From: Scatosoma sp045632625
GTDB taxonomy: Bacteria; Bacillota; Clostridia; Christensenellales; Borkfalkiaceae
Length of the DNA: 32,928 nt
Direction: 5' to 3'
Assembly: GCA_045632625.1 (NCBI GenBank)
Contig: JAZQWZ010000040.1
Location: 1 to 32,928 of the forward strand
Part shown: positions 15,771 through 24,285 of the stretch, one piece after another
How positions within the stretch are numbered: position 1 is the first letter of the stretch
How the letters are laid out: each line of letters begins with the position of its first letter
Position numbers and translations under genes: made by a program
Notes under the pieces: generated by a model
Told to the model about the DNA's origin: nothing
Database searches by the model: none
The model's input: only the letters and a program-made list of their open reading frames with translations

Positions 15771-17756
15771 CTACCAAAATAAAACTTTCTTAAAGTCAAT
15801 TTCAAAATATTTCTTTGCTTCATCCAACCGCATAATAACTATCTCTCTCGAACGTCGTGGTTCTAATGTTTCTGGCAATTCTTTTATAATACGATCTGCA
15901 TCATAAGTTTGGCCCGCATTGTAATGCAGCTCATTGTTACGTTTATTGATTACAAATGCCTTCTTATTTACTTTCCACGCATTTTGTATCGTCATTATTG
16001 CATGCTTACCTGTTACCTGCTCACTAAAATAATCATCCAAAGAAAGCTCACGAATATACACAGGTAGCTCTTCAGTGTAATCTTTAACGATATCACACAA
16101 AACTTTAGAAGAATACGACAAAATATCAGGAGCCCTATCTGTTTTTTCATCCTTCAATATTTCAAGCAAATCAGGTACAATATCCAACATTCTACGAAGA
16201 TATTCTCTATAGAAAGCTGTACCAATTTTTCCTTGTGTTTGACGAACAATATTGTTACGCATAACTTCTGTATTAGTCATAGCGGCATTTATTCTACAAA
16301 TTACCGTTCTTCTTACCACTTCGGGGGCAACAACCTTTACATCTTCGTTTGCACTAATAACAACCGCGGGATAATGTATTAAATGTCCATTTACCCCAAA
16401 ATCATCGTTTTTGATAGTTTCTATTGCATGTTGGGTAAAACGTATTTGCGTTAAATCATCAACAATAATAGGAGCACCTTTTACTGTATATTTTAAAGCA
16501 TCTATTGTTTTTCGTGTAAATTCTGGGGCTGCAATTTTAGGCTTTTGGCCAATCATCATTTTCAATAACGTTTCAAGGAACGTAGTTTTACCCGCCTTAC
16601 TTTTACCATAAACCAACCCGAAAGCAGGATAAGGCAAATTTTGAACATTATTTCTCGCTGCGGTATCACGCATCACTCCCATAAACGGTGAGCAGAAAAA
16701 CCAGTTGGCGAACTCAAAATAACGAAACTGCATCCCTTCATAATCGCCGTGAAATTTACTATATCCGTTCATATAATTGAGAAATAAATCTACGTCTTTT
16801 TTTACATCTTCAGTGGATGGGTGTAAATCCAAAACCTTATCATTTAAAGCAACTGTTTTATCGTATGTATCAACCACCAACTGAGGGTATTCACTTCTTA
16901 ATTCTTTTTCTCGTTGGATGTCTTCAATTATATTTCGACGCATTCTTGTAATCATTTCAGCGGTAAGAGTGATTTTTTCCGTCTTCTTCTCTTCTTTCGG
17001 AGCTATTGGCTTTATTTTTTCAGAAAGCTTTCTCACATCTAATATATATTCAATTTCATCAAGCTTACTCTTGTCAGGCTCAATCACAAGATATTTCTTC
17101 GCTTTGACTGTATTCGATATAGGTAAGAAATCAAGATTTTCATCAGCATCACCCATCTCTATCGCATTACGAGAGATGTTATCCGTACTACTTTCTTTTA
17201 ATTCATTATACACGGTTAAATACCAATCGTAAGCGGCATCACCGTCAACATACGATATGTTTTCACGCTGAGCTCCGCTAAATGCATTATAAGACAAGTT
17301 TGCAGAACCAAATATTACACGCCTTTTTCCTTCTTCAGACTCAAGAAGATAAACTTTTTCGTGGGATAATTTTAATCTAGAAACAAATAAACGTATAGAA
17401 CCGTTATCAATCCTATCCAAAAAGTTAGATTTACACCTATCTTTTGTTTTACGGATTTTATTCATCAATTTTGCTTGATATGCCATAATGTTTTGAACAG
17501 TATTCGACATTACATTCTCACAACCAAAAATTATTTCGGCGTCTGTAAACATATCAAAAAGTTTATATACGAAATTTATTCCCGACGAAAAAGTGATGGC
17601 TTTAATTTTTGAGTACCCTGAAAAAAGCTCTACCCACGTCATAGGAAGGGCTGCAACAAATTCCATTTGTACAACATCAAGTTTTTTTGAAGACGAAGGC
17701 TTTTTATCAATTCCGTCAGTTTCGTCCATAAAATCAAATAAAGTAAAATCGCTCAT
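15771..17756 (-). CDS. PLD-type nuclease fused to a P-loop ATPase
   Basis: A 661-residue two-part protein. The N-terminal part (about 30-170) holds a phospholipase D half-motif, HEK at 132-134 with GSANLS at 150-155, as in HKD nucleases; a single motif implies an active dimer. After a charged linker (about 240-300), residues 370-490 form an ATPase with Walker A GKSKAGKTT (384-392), Walker B IIVDD (430-434), a sensor-like VVISAN (465-470) and an RR pair (482-483). The ATPase layout resembles AAA+/superfamily 3 helicases such as phage D5-like primase-helicases. AAGGAG precedes the ATG. This combination suggests an ATP-gated DNA nuclease, probably a defence effector. I do not recognise a named system. 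Confidence 0.8.
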   Translation of the reverse strand: MSDFTLFDFMDETDGIDKKPSSSKKLDVVQMEFVAALPMTWVELFSGYSKIKAITFSSGINFVYKLFDMFTDAEIIFGCENVMSNTVQNIMAYQAKLMNKIRKTKDRCKSNFLDRIDNGSIRLFVSRLKLSHEKVYLLESEEGKRRVIFGSANLSYNAFSGAQRENISYVDGDAAYDWYLTVYNELKESSTDNISRNAIEMGDADENLDFLPISNTVKAKKYLVIEPDKSKLDEIEYILDVRKLSEKIKPIAPKEEKKTEKITLTAEMITRMRRNIIEDIQREKELRSEYPQLVVDTYDKTVALNDKVLDLHPSTEDVKKDVDLFLNYMNGYSKFHGDYEGMQFRYFEFANWFFCSPFMGVMRDTAARNNVQNLPYPAFGLVYGKSKAGKTTFLETLLKMMIGQKPKIAAPEFTRKTIDALKYTVKGAPIIVDDLTQIRFTQHAIETIKNDDFGVNGHLIHYPAVVISANEDVKVVAPEVVRRTVICRINAAMTNTEVMRNNIVRQTQGKIGTAFYREYLRRMLDIVPDLLEILKDEKTDRAPDILSYSSKVLCDIVKDYTEELPVYIRELSLDDYFSEQVTGKHAIMTIQNAWKVNKKAFVINKRNNELHYNAGQTYDADRIIKELPETLEPRRSREIVIMRLDEAKKYFEIDFKKVLFW

Positions 17757-17915
17757 AGTTACTCCTTATTATGCTAAGAATTAAATTCAACTCACGCCGC
17801 AGTATCATATCGTTCTAATCAGTTATCAAGCAAATACCTGCTTGCAAATCTCTACCTTTTTAAATTTCCCGTGTGGAAACATTATATCTTTACTTATATA
17901 TTTCCTTATCAACCT

Positions 17916-18971
17916 TTAGTTCACGCCTCGCAAACAAAAGAATCTTTCGCAGTTTTCATCAAAAACCCTTCCTGCGGCATACAAAACAGCCATCATATGC
18001 TCACAAATTTCTTCCCCGCAATTACAAAACAACCAAAAGTCTTTTTTGGTAGGGAATAAATCTTCTATTTCCGCTTGATTTACCTTTTGGCCTTTTTCCA
18101 TTGCCATAGGTTCAATCGTTATGATTACTTTATAAGGAACTACTCGATTTCCAAGGACATCCGCCGTAATTCTTCCCTTGGAAATCACCAAATCTTTTAC
18201 GCTATCCTTTAATAGTTTCCCTTCCTGTAATTGCGTAACGCAATCTGAGAAAAATCTATCAATGTTTTCATTCCATAAAACACTCAACGGCTTACTTTCG
18301 TCTTCCACAACCGCATTTACATCTTCCTCTCCGTCTTTCAATACCGATAATTTATACGCCTTCATCTCTTCCAAAGTAAGCTTTTTATTCTCGCCGCTAT
18401 GTAAAATTTCTTGCGTCTCTATTTCTTGTAATGGTTCATCAAGAATCACATCCTTACCGTCGCGCTCCAATGTATCGCTTTGACTTGCGACATAATTTTC
18501 CTTGACTTGAAGCGCTCGTTTTTCTACACTTACCTGCCCATTGAGCTTTATTCTTGCCTCTTGTTTTAGAACAGTCTTACGTGCCGAGCTGTTTGTCGCT
18601 TTGCCCGTCTTAGCGTTTGTTTTTTTCTTTTTATGGTCGCTGTATGGTTTCTTAACTTTGGAAACGCTCACATCCATTACTGCAGCCAAACAAGCAACAG
18701 GCAAAAACAACCATCCAACTACACCCAAAAATAATGCAAATCCTTTTGAACAAGATTGGTGCTTGTGTCGTCTGCCAAATAAATCAAACACGCTCATAGA
18801 CGTTCTATGATACCACCAATTATATAACGCTTTTCTCGGATTCGTCCACCAACCCGTTCCCTTTTTCCCATACCACGGCATAAAAAAGCGCTTTAATGCT
18901 CGCTTCCATTGCGATTTCCATGCGCCTACCATTTTATTGAATGATATTTTTCTAAAAAAACCTCGTGACAC
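17916..18971 (-). CDS. Membrane-anchored SWIM zinc-finger protein
   Basis: The 351-residue protein starts with a very basic, Trp-rich segment (1-72), then one membrane helix (about 77-98), a Lys-rich stretch and an acidic central region. The C-terminal domain contains CNCGEEICEH, a SWIM-type C-x-C-x4-C-x-H zinc site (C316, C318, C323, H325). SWIM domains bind DNA or proteins. The start is GTG with GGAG about 8 nt upstream. It precedes the PLD-ATPase gene on the same strand with a 159-bp gap. It may tether nucleic acid or the nuclease to the membrane; the role is unknown. Confidence 0.7.
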   Translation of the reverse strand: MSRGFFRKISFNKMVGAWKSQWKRALKRFFMPWYGKKGTGWWTNPRKALYNWWYHRTSMSVFDLFGRRHKHQSCSKGFALFLGVVGWLFLPVACLAAVMDVSVSKVKKPYSDHKKKKTNAKTGKATNSSARKTVLKQEARIKLNGQVSVEKRALQVKENYVASQSDTLERDGKDVILDEPLQEIETQEILHSGENKKLTLEEMKAYKLSVLKDGEEDVNAVVEDESKPLSVLWNENIDRFFSDCVTQLQEGKLLKDSVKDLVISKGRITADVLGNRVVPYKVIITIEPMAMEKGQKVNQAEIEDLFPTKKDFWLFCNCGEEICEHMMAVLYAAGRVFDENCERFFCLRGVN

Positions 18972-19014
18972 AGTTTAAACTCCTAGAACTTATTTTTTAA
19001 TACCCCCTTCCGGG

Positions 19015-19053
19015 GTGGGATAATTCACAAAAAACGCAAGTGTATTATCCCAC
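19015..19053. promoter_or_regulatory. Long inverted repeat upstream of the SWIM gene
   Basis: GTGGGATAATTCAC (19015-19028) and GTGTATTATCCCAC (19040-19053) are 14-bp arms with one mismatch around 11 nt. No T-tract follows on either strand, so it is not an ordinary terminator. It may be a protein operator or an RNA stem in the SWIM gene leader. A CCCC/GGGG mini-hairpin lies beside it (about 19004-19015). Confidence 0.5.
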
Positions 19054-19085
19054 AAAAAAAGGAGTTAAAAAATATGACAAAAAAA

Positions 19086-19157
19086 TTATTTATGCCATTT
19101 CATAATATCGCCAAAAAAAGTTACAACAAATACAACTATACCTAATAAAATATACAT
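19086..19157 (-). CDS. Candidate 23-residue hydrophobic membrane micro-protein
   Basis: An ATG three bases after the stop of the acidic Cys-rich gene opens a 23-codon frame. Residues 2-16 are nearly all hydrophobic (YILLGIVVFVVTFFG) and the end is charged (DIMKWHK), the form of a single-span membrane peptide. No separate strong ribosome binding site is seen, so expression would depend on coupling to the upstream gene. It is short enough to be chance. Confidence 0.4.
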   Translation of the reverse strand: MYILLGIVVFVVTFFGDIMKWHK

Positions 19158-19160
19158 ACT

Positions 19161-19346
19161 TTAATCCCACTCTTCACAATCTTCATCATTACAATCATCA
19201 CAAGAACAATCTTCAAAATGTTCGCCGCAACCATAGCATTCTTCTTCCCAATCCAAATCATCGTCATAGCCCGCTTTTTTCACCGTCTTCGTTGTATGGG
19301 TAGGCTCACCCAATAATGCATCTAAAAACGCAAATAATAAACTCAT
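19161..19346 (-). CDS. Small acidic cysteine-rich protein
   Basis: A 61-residue product with a hydrophobic N-terminus (LLFAFLDALLG) and a very acidic C-terminal half carrying CYGC and CSCDDCNDEDC. The paired cysteines suggest a zinc-ribbon-like metal site. AAGGAG lies 8 nt before the ATG. It follows the WYL regulator by 15 bp and precedes the membrane micro-protein, so these three may be one transcript. No function can be assigned. Confidence 0.65.
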   Translation of the reverse strand: MSLLFAFLDALLGEPTHTTKTVKKAGYDDDLDWEEECYGCGEHFEDCSCDDCNDEDCEEWD

Positions 19347-19361
19347 CTTTTATTCTCCTTA

Positions 19362-20345
19362 TTAATAGTTTTTTGTTAAATCTTCGATGTATGCTTTCAA
19401 CGCATTAACAACTGCATTCGGGGCAACCACTTTCAGCTCATCCCCAAATGAACAACACCATCCATAGAACTGTGGACTAAGCTGAACTTCAGCCGTGAAC
19501 TCGTACATGGTATCGTCTAATACACTAAATTTTGTATCTATGCCGAACACATCGAAAATAACGTCCACAAGCTTTTTATTCACGCGAAAACGAACCTCCG
19601 TTTTTTCACCGCTAAACATTCCAAATTGTTGTTTCTTGTGTCGTTTAACATCAAAGTTTTCAAACTCTCGCACTTCCACTTTATCATAAGAACAAAGCCG
19701 TACTTGATCCATTCTATCTACTCGATAATTAATCGGCTTTTTATATCGTTCATCATAACCAATAAAATAATAATTGCCGTCATCAATAATCAGAGCAATT
19801 GGATTTTGACAATAAAATCTGCCCTCTTTTCGATAAACTTTCTTGCGACGAATATCAAAATCAAAATAAGTAAACAATATTTTTTTCTTACTCTGAATGG
19901 CGTTTGTAATCACTTCCACATTGTTATAAACGCTTGGATGATCCGTTTTGGTTGCATTGAACGCAACAATATTATCTTTTAATGTTTCCCCTCTTCTACT
20001 CCCTGCCAACGCCGCAAGTTTATCAACAAACATATCCGTTTGCTTTTCCGTAATAAAGCCTGCTGCTTGCACCGCATCCATCATGATACGAATTTCTGCA
20101 ATAGAAAATTTTCGATCCTTCGCATAATACATATTGCTCGTAGAGCGACGGCAGAGAATTTCATAACCACACTCATTGAGAGCATCTATATCTGCGTAAA
20201 GCGTTCTTCTATCGCATTCGATACCAAGCACACTAAGCTTTTGTAAAAGCTCCGTTGTGCCCATAGGATGCTCTTCGTCGGTTTCCTGTGACAATATTTC
20301 CCATATCTTAACGAGCTTTAATTTCAATATCTTATCCGTTTTCAT
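19362..20345 (-). CDS. WYL-domain transcriptional regulator
   Basis: The 327-residue protein has an N-terminal winged helix (about 5-75, CDRRTLYADIDALNECGYEI), a WYL domain (about 150-225, including NPIALIIDDGNYYFIGYDE and YRVDRM) and a C-terminal WCX-like segment. WYL proteins sense nucleic acids or nucleotides and often control phage-defence genes. It is divergent from the sigma-like gene across a 358-bp region. It has its own near-consensus promoter and GGAGG before the ATG, and is a candidate switch for this part of the island. Confidence 0.9.
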   Translation of the reverse strand: MKTDKILKLKLVKIWEILSQETDEEHPMGTTELLQKLSVLGIECDRRTLYADIDALNECGYEILCRRSTSNMYYAKDRKFSIAEIRIMMDAVQAAGFITEKQTDMFVDKLAALAGSRRGETLKDNIVAFNATKTDHPSVYNNVEVITNAIQSKKKILFTYFDFDIRRKKVYRKEGRFYCQNPIALIIDDGNYYFIGYDERYKKPINYRVDRMDQVRLCSYDKVEVREFENFDVKRHKKQQFGMFSGEKTEVRFRVNKKLVDVIFDVFGIDTKFSVLDDTMYEFTAEVQLSPQFYGWCCSFGDELKVVAPNAVVNALKAYIEDLTKNY

Positions 20346-20369
20346 AAGATTCGTCCTCCGATTAATGCC

Positions 20370-20398
20370 ATTATACCATACTTTTCCAGTTTTGTAAA
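20370..20398 (-). promoter_or_regulatory. Promoter of the WYL regulator
   Basis: TTTACA (20398-20393), 17 bp, then TATAAT (20375-20370) preceded by TG, all on the minus strand. Confidence 0.75.
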
Positions 20399-20511
20399 TG
20401 GCGAGTTGTACAATTAGCGCGACACCTCAACAAATTTTTACAGTTTTTTTAAGAATTTCTAGAAAATTTTAAAACTTTTCCGATTTTTTACCTTTCGGTT
20501 GTGGCTATGGT

Positions 20512-20654
20512 AGCATAGGCTAACCCGAAAGTAAACGCAAAAAAAATCTTGCCTTTTTATCAATTGTTGCTTTATCCGAGCAACATTTTTTTTGTTTCTC
20601 GTTGACTTTCGGGAAGATTATAAAACCAAGTTTACCAACTCTTTATCCTATGCT
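20512..20654 (+). promoter_or_regulatory. Structured leader with internal terminator before the sigma-like gene
   Basis: Two perfect inverted repeats are nested: AGCATAGG (20512-20519) with CCTATGCT (20647-20654), and CCCGAAAGT (20524-20532) with ACTTTCGGG (20605-20613). GTAAAC (20531-20536) could instead pair with GTTTAC (20630-20635). Inside them GTTGCT/AGCAAC (20566-20584) followed by eight Ts forms an intrinsic terminator. A terminator enclosed by competing stems, upstream of a ribosome binding site, is the layout of an attenuator. I could not find a clear promoter and do not recognise a riboswitch class. Confidence 0.5.
20566..20593 (+). terminator. Intrinsic terminator or attenuator in the sigma-like gene leader
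   Basis: A six-pair stem GTTGCT/AGCAAC with a 7-nt loop, followed by ATTTTTTTT. It points toward the sigma-like gene, 110 bp before its start. Confidence 0.6.
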
Positions 20655-20703
20655 CCTTTGCCCCTGCCCAAAAGGCAAAAGATAAAATCGGAGGTAAACT
20701 CAA

Positions 20704-21315
20704 ATGCTTAATTACTCTAATCCCTATGACGTATTATCGGAAACTATCTCTTTCGAAAACGTTCAACTAATGGGTGAAATGATCGCCCTGAAAACTCTGC
20801 GTGGTCGTTACGCTTATGCTCGCCAAACTTTGGAATGGCTCTACGTCGGATTCGTTAAAGATTTGAATCGTAGTAATGATTCCCATCACGTATTTTCGGA
20901 TGCGTATGACCTTGCACAAACTGCTATCTGCTTCTTATGCGAATTTGTAGGTAAGAGCTTAAATGACGTGTATATGATTAAAAACGGTCAAGAAATTACC
21001 ATTAAAAGAGCTACATACTTATTGGTTGGTCGTACCATTGATAGAATGCGTAGATACATGTCAAGAAGTCGTAATATTAACGATTACACGGAAGAACTCT
21101 CTGTGGAAATCGACCACTATGAAGAAAAAGATTATACCGAGGTGGATAACAAAATTGAACTTCTTAACCTTAAACCTCGTGACCGCGCTGTATTAGATTG
21201 CTATATGGCAGGTATGACTTGCAACGAAATCGCAGACTTTCTCGACATCGACCGTATAACCGTATGGCGTAGAAGAACGCGTGCGCAGGTAAAATATAAA
21301 GCGTTATTTTTCTAA
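20704..21315 (+). CDS. Sigma-70-like factor
   Basis: The 203-residue protein ends in a region-4-type helix-turn-helix (158-198: LKPRDRAVLDCYMAGMTCNEIADFLDIDRITVWRR). The first 120 residues are helical and could hold a divergent region 2 (ATYLLVGRTIDRMRRYM). It probably redirects RNA polymerase to element promoters, as sigma-like proteins on integrative elements and phages do. GGAGG lies 9 nt before the ATG. It opens a short plus-strand operon against the general direction of the window and follows a structured leader. A stand-alone regulator with only the HTH is the alternative. Confidence 0.75.
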   Translation: MLNYSNPYDVLSETISFENVQLMGEMIALKTLRGRYAYARQTLEWLYVGFVKDLNRSNDSHHVFSDAYDLAQTAICFLCEFVGKSLNDVYMIKNGQEITIKRATYLLVGRTIDRMRRYMSRSRNINDYTEELSVEIDHYEEKDYTEVDNKIELLNLKPRDRAVLDCYMAGMTCNEIADFLDIDRITVWRRRTRAQVKYKALFF

Positions 21316-21328
21316 TTCAACGCGTACA

Positions 21329-21358
21329 TGCCCCTGTCATTTACGATTAGGGGTATTT
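21329..21358 (+). terminator. Possible weak terminator after the sigma-like gene
   Basis: TGCCCCT and AGGGGTA pair around a 13-nt loop, followed by TTTTG. The loop is large and the T-run short, so it may only reduce expression of the two genes downstream. Confidence 0.35.
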
Positions 21359-21398
21359 TGCTTGTAATAAATTATATCACTTAAAAGGAGTGGCTTTT

Positions 21399-21689
21399 AT
21401 GGACAAAACTTATTTTAGACTTACCGCATATCATCCCGCGGAAGACATTTCCTGTATTATGGACACTTACGGAAAATACGATGAAATTTGGCAATTTAGC
21501 GCATACCTTGTAAAACTGAAATTCAAGATTATTGACGTCGCAGGACAAGGGCAATTTGACTTTGGCGACATACCGCCAATAAAAGAAAAAACCGACCAAT
21601 TCATCTTACGCGCTTGCATGAAAGGCAAGGTGGAAAAACTGGACGGTGTTATCAACATCCACGGCAGATATTACAAAACCTTTAGATAA
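21399..21689 (+). CDS. Unrecognised small protein (96 residues)
   Basis: AAGGAG at 21385-21390 places the start at the ATG at 21399 rather than at the overlapping GTG at 21390. The product (MDKTYFRLTAYHPAEDIS...) has mixed alpha/beta character and no membrane segment. It resembles small accessory proteins I have seen encoded in clostridial conjugative elements, but I cannot name a family. It lies between the sigma-like gene and another small gene. Confidence 0.65.
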   Translation: MDKTYFRLTAYHPAEDISCIMDTYGKYDEIWQFSAYLVKLKFKIIDVAGQGQFDFGDIPPIKEKTDQFILRACMKGKVEKLDGVINIHGRYYKTFR

Positions 21690-21699
21690 GGAGCTTACT

Positions 21700-21951
21700 A
21701 TGGATAAAAAAAGAATTATGCGGCATACCGACGAAATTCACGCTATTTTAAGCGCGATTTACTGTATCAATGAAACTACAAATAAAGACGAAGACATCGC
21801 AAAATTGGTGGAATATGCCTTTTACCGCGTATATAAAGAGGGTGTTTACGACTTGAAACAAATTTGCGCGCAAAAACAAAAGTCGGACATAATGTCCGAC
21901 CTGTTGCTGTTATTAGATTCCGAAACGGAATATGGATTACTCAATATTTAA
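21700..21951 (+). CDS. Unrecognised small helical protein (83 residues)
   Basis: AAGGAG is 6 nt before the ATG at 21700, and the gene lies 10 bp after the preceding stop. The product is charged and helical (KDEDIAKLVEYAFYRVYKEG) with a leucine run near the end (SDLLLLLDSE). No family is recognised. It overlaps the convergent MATE gene by 15 bp at its 3' end. Confidence 0.65.
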   Translation: MDKKRIMRHTDEIHAILSAIYCINETTNKDEDIAKLVEYAFYRVYKEGVYDLKQICAQKQKSDIMSDLLLLLDSETEYGLLNI

Positions 21952-23262
21952 AATATTGATTTTCTTCTTTTTAAGCAAGAATATATATGCTATAAGCGAT
22001 ACAATCGCATCAAACGCATTACCGATACCAAACAGCAGGGCTATACCGATAAGCGACGATGTCCACGCTCCGCAGAGATAAAGGATAAACGCTACTCCGT
22101 AATAAATCGTATTTGTTACAACCGATTCAAACAGCATATAGTTGGTTTTACCAAGCCCGTAAAAGGTAGAATCAAACACGTTTTGGAACGCATAAAGCAT
22201 ATAAAACCCAAGCAATACCATCACTAGTTCAAACAATTTATCCACGTCATTAAAATTCAATACGTGCGTCATAAACGGTTTCCAAAGCGGAATGGTGACA
22301 CACCACAAAACACATACGACTGCCGTGATAACAAAATACCCAAGCGAGTTGTTTCTTACCGCGTTTTCGTCCGTTGCCGTTTCTCGCTTGATAAGTTCGC
22401 CAAGCTGTAAAATCGGAAGCAACAGCCAACCCCAAATGAAGTTGTTTGCCACCCAGTACGTTCCTTGTTCGCCCACCATATTCACCATGCGTGCAATCAT
22501 CAGCATGTAGGCGATATTTCTCACAAACGATTCCACCCCCGAAACCCCGCCGACTTTCGCAAACTCTTTCATCCAACCGAAAGACAGCTTTTCTTTTTTG
22601 AAAAGCGTAATTCCTTCTTTATGCAACAACACAATCGCTGTTGCAACAAGCAAAACGTTGACGATGATATTCGAGAACGCAATTCCGTTTACGCCAAGAT
22701 TTAAGGAGACGGGCAAGGTGGAAACCATAAACGTATCGACAAGCAAACACAAAACGAGTTTTACTGCCGTAAGCACGTAAACGTATTTTTCTTTGCCGAG
22801 CATCACCATACCTACCATTACAAAGTTGAACGCAAGCGAGAAAATACTTGCCACGCTTTCAATTCTTATGTAGGTTGCCGAAACATTAATAATACTTGTA
22901 TCGGTTGCCATCAGCGAAAGCAACGGTTTTGCAAGGGCTATAATCAAAAATGACAGTACCATGTACGCGCCGACGGATACAAGCAAGCCTGTCCGCATAC
23001 GATTGGCAAACTCTTTTTTATCCGTTAAAACCTTTCCGATAAAGAAGAATAACGGCAAAACTATTGCTTCGCTTAATATCTCATATAATAGATTTACCCA
23101 CGAGAGTTGCCCTGCAATCGAAAACGAATATTCGCCAGGAAGTTGCCCTAAGAAGAACACCCGAACCGTCGTATAAATCGTCGGACAAAGCCCTAATACG
23201 AGTAGCGCCAAAAACAGTTTATAATTGATTTTACTTAATGATTTTTTTACTTTTGTAAACAT
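21937..23262 (-). CDS. MATE-family multidrug/cation exporter
   Basis: The 441-residue protein is strongly hydrophobic with about 12 predicted membrane helices in two similar halves and a basic, Lys-rich C-terminus. The overall pattern is that of MATE transporters, which export drugs or metabolites using sodium or proton gradients. The substrate cannot be told. The ribosome binding site is not obvious. It is convergent with the sigma operon and does not look like a defence gene; it may be cargo or part of an older chromosomal segment. Confidence 0.85.
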   Translation of the reverse strand: MFTKVKKSLSKINYKLFLALLVLGLCPTIYTTVRVFFLGQLPGEYSFSIAGQLSWVNLLYEILSEAIVLPLFFFIGKVLTDKKEFANRMRTGLLVSVGAYMVLSFLIIALAKPLLSLMATDTSIINVSATYIRIESVASIFSLAFNFVMVGMVMLGKEKYVYVLTAVKLVLCLLVDTFMVSTLPVSLNLGVNGIAFSNIIVNVLLVATAIVLLHKEGITLFKKEKLSFGWMKEFAKVGGVSGVESFVRNIAYMLMIARMVNMVGEQGTYWVANNFIWGWLLLPILQLGELIKRETATDENAVRNNSLGYFVITAVVCVLWCVTIPLWKPFMTHVLNFNDVDKLFELVMVLLGFYMLYAFQNVFDSTFYGLGKTNYMLFESVVTNTIYYGVAFILYLCGAWTSSLIGIALLFGIGNAFDAIVSLIAYIFLLKKKKINILNIE

Positions 23263-23285
23263 AGTTTAATGATACTTCTGATGTG

Positions 23286-24233
23286 TCAGTCAAACAAATC
23301 GTAAATTCCCTTCATCTCTAACTTCATTGAAAGATTAAGTAACTTATCAACAGCTTGAAATGCTTGATTTACGAGATCTTTCTGCTCTTCAAAAGACTTT
23401 AAAAATGTAATGACCGGCACATTTATTCTTATAGCACACGATTTTCCCGTTTTAACAACATTAAATCCCTTTTCGTAATAATCCCCAATAAGCCCAACTA
23501 AAAATTTTTTAATATCGTCTATTTTATCTGCTTGACGGTTATAAGTTAAATCAACCCGTCCCATATTGGATTTATGATATATGAAAGTGCCAACTTTATT
23601 TGTTCTAAAATGCGGCCAAACTCCATTTGTCGGTTTTATATCACTATGTACTGCCAAATTTAAATCAGGGAAATGTTGCTTCTTATATTCAACATACTTA
23701 TTCCAAAATTCCGTTACCTCTGCATTTTTAATTAATTGATAACCATTCTTTTGCTTTTCTATAGCTAAATTCAGTTGAGCAAGCTTAAAACCACTTCTTC
23801 TATCATTAAGTCTTTCAAAATACTCTTTTATTTCTTCGTATGAAACATGGTTTGGATATTCTTTTGCTTTTTCGTTCTTGTCTAAATATTCTTGTGGCGC
23901 GACAATAAAGATATAGTATTTGTCATACTCGCCATCATGAATCCCTTTATCACCACGCAAAGCATATCTAATAGGTTGTTCAGGCATCGCTATCGCGTCA
24001 ATTTTATCCTCAATAAGTAGCGCAAGCTTTTTACCGCTATAATCAAAAATAACAGTCATATCAGATTCGCCAAGCTGTTCATCTGTCTTTGATTGCCACG
24101 TAAGACATACTGTAGCATTAGTTATCCCTATTTTATCTAAAAATATTTCACAAAACCCATTAGAACAAGCAAACTCTTCCAAAAAAAGCATATCCATATC
24201 ATGTTCTAATACGTCTCTAAATTTATGTTCCAT
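23286..24233 (-). CDS. PD-(D/E)XK nuclease superfamily protein
   Basis: With the ATG at 24233 the product has 315 residues; the frame is open to a TTG at 24272, but AAGGA lies upstream of the ATG. The signature ESDMTVIFDYSGKKLALLIE followed by DK gives the D ... E-x-K pattern of the PD-(D/E)XK fold in the N-terminal third, with an acidic helix before it. The C-terminal half is unassigned. Proteins of this kind are often annotated only by fold; they may be restriction-type nucleases that act alone. It sits between MATE and peroxiredoxin genes, 52 bp downstream of the latter. Confidence 0.75.
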   Translation of the reverse strand: MEHKFRDVLEHDMDMLFLEEFACSNGFCEIFLDKIGITNATVCLTWQSKTDEQLGESDMTVIFDYSGKKLALLIEDKIDAIAMPEQPIRYALRGDKGIHDGEYDKYYIFIVAPQEYLDKNEKAKEYPNHVSYEEIKEYFERLNDRRSGFKLAQLNLAIEKQKNGYQLIKNAEVTEFWNKYVEYKKQHFPDLNLAVHSDIKPTNGVWPHFRTNKVGTFIYHKSNMGRVDLTYNRQADKIDDIKKFLVGLIGDYYEKGFNVVKTGKSCAIRINVPVITFLKSFEEQKDLVNQAFQAVDKLLNLSMKLEMKGIYDLFD

Positions 24234-24285
24234 TTCTCTTTTATTTCCTTCTATACTGTTCCATTGCAACAATCTTTATTCGCTT

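Noticed and set aside
19074..19145. Plus-strand 23-codon frame with AAAGGAG upstream
   Set aside because: It overlaps the minus-strand hydrophobic micro-protein, stands alone against the local gene direction and encodes a nondescript basic peptide. The A-rich context makes a chance ribosome binding site likely.
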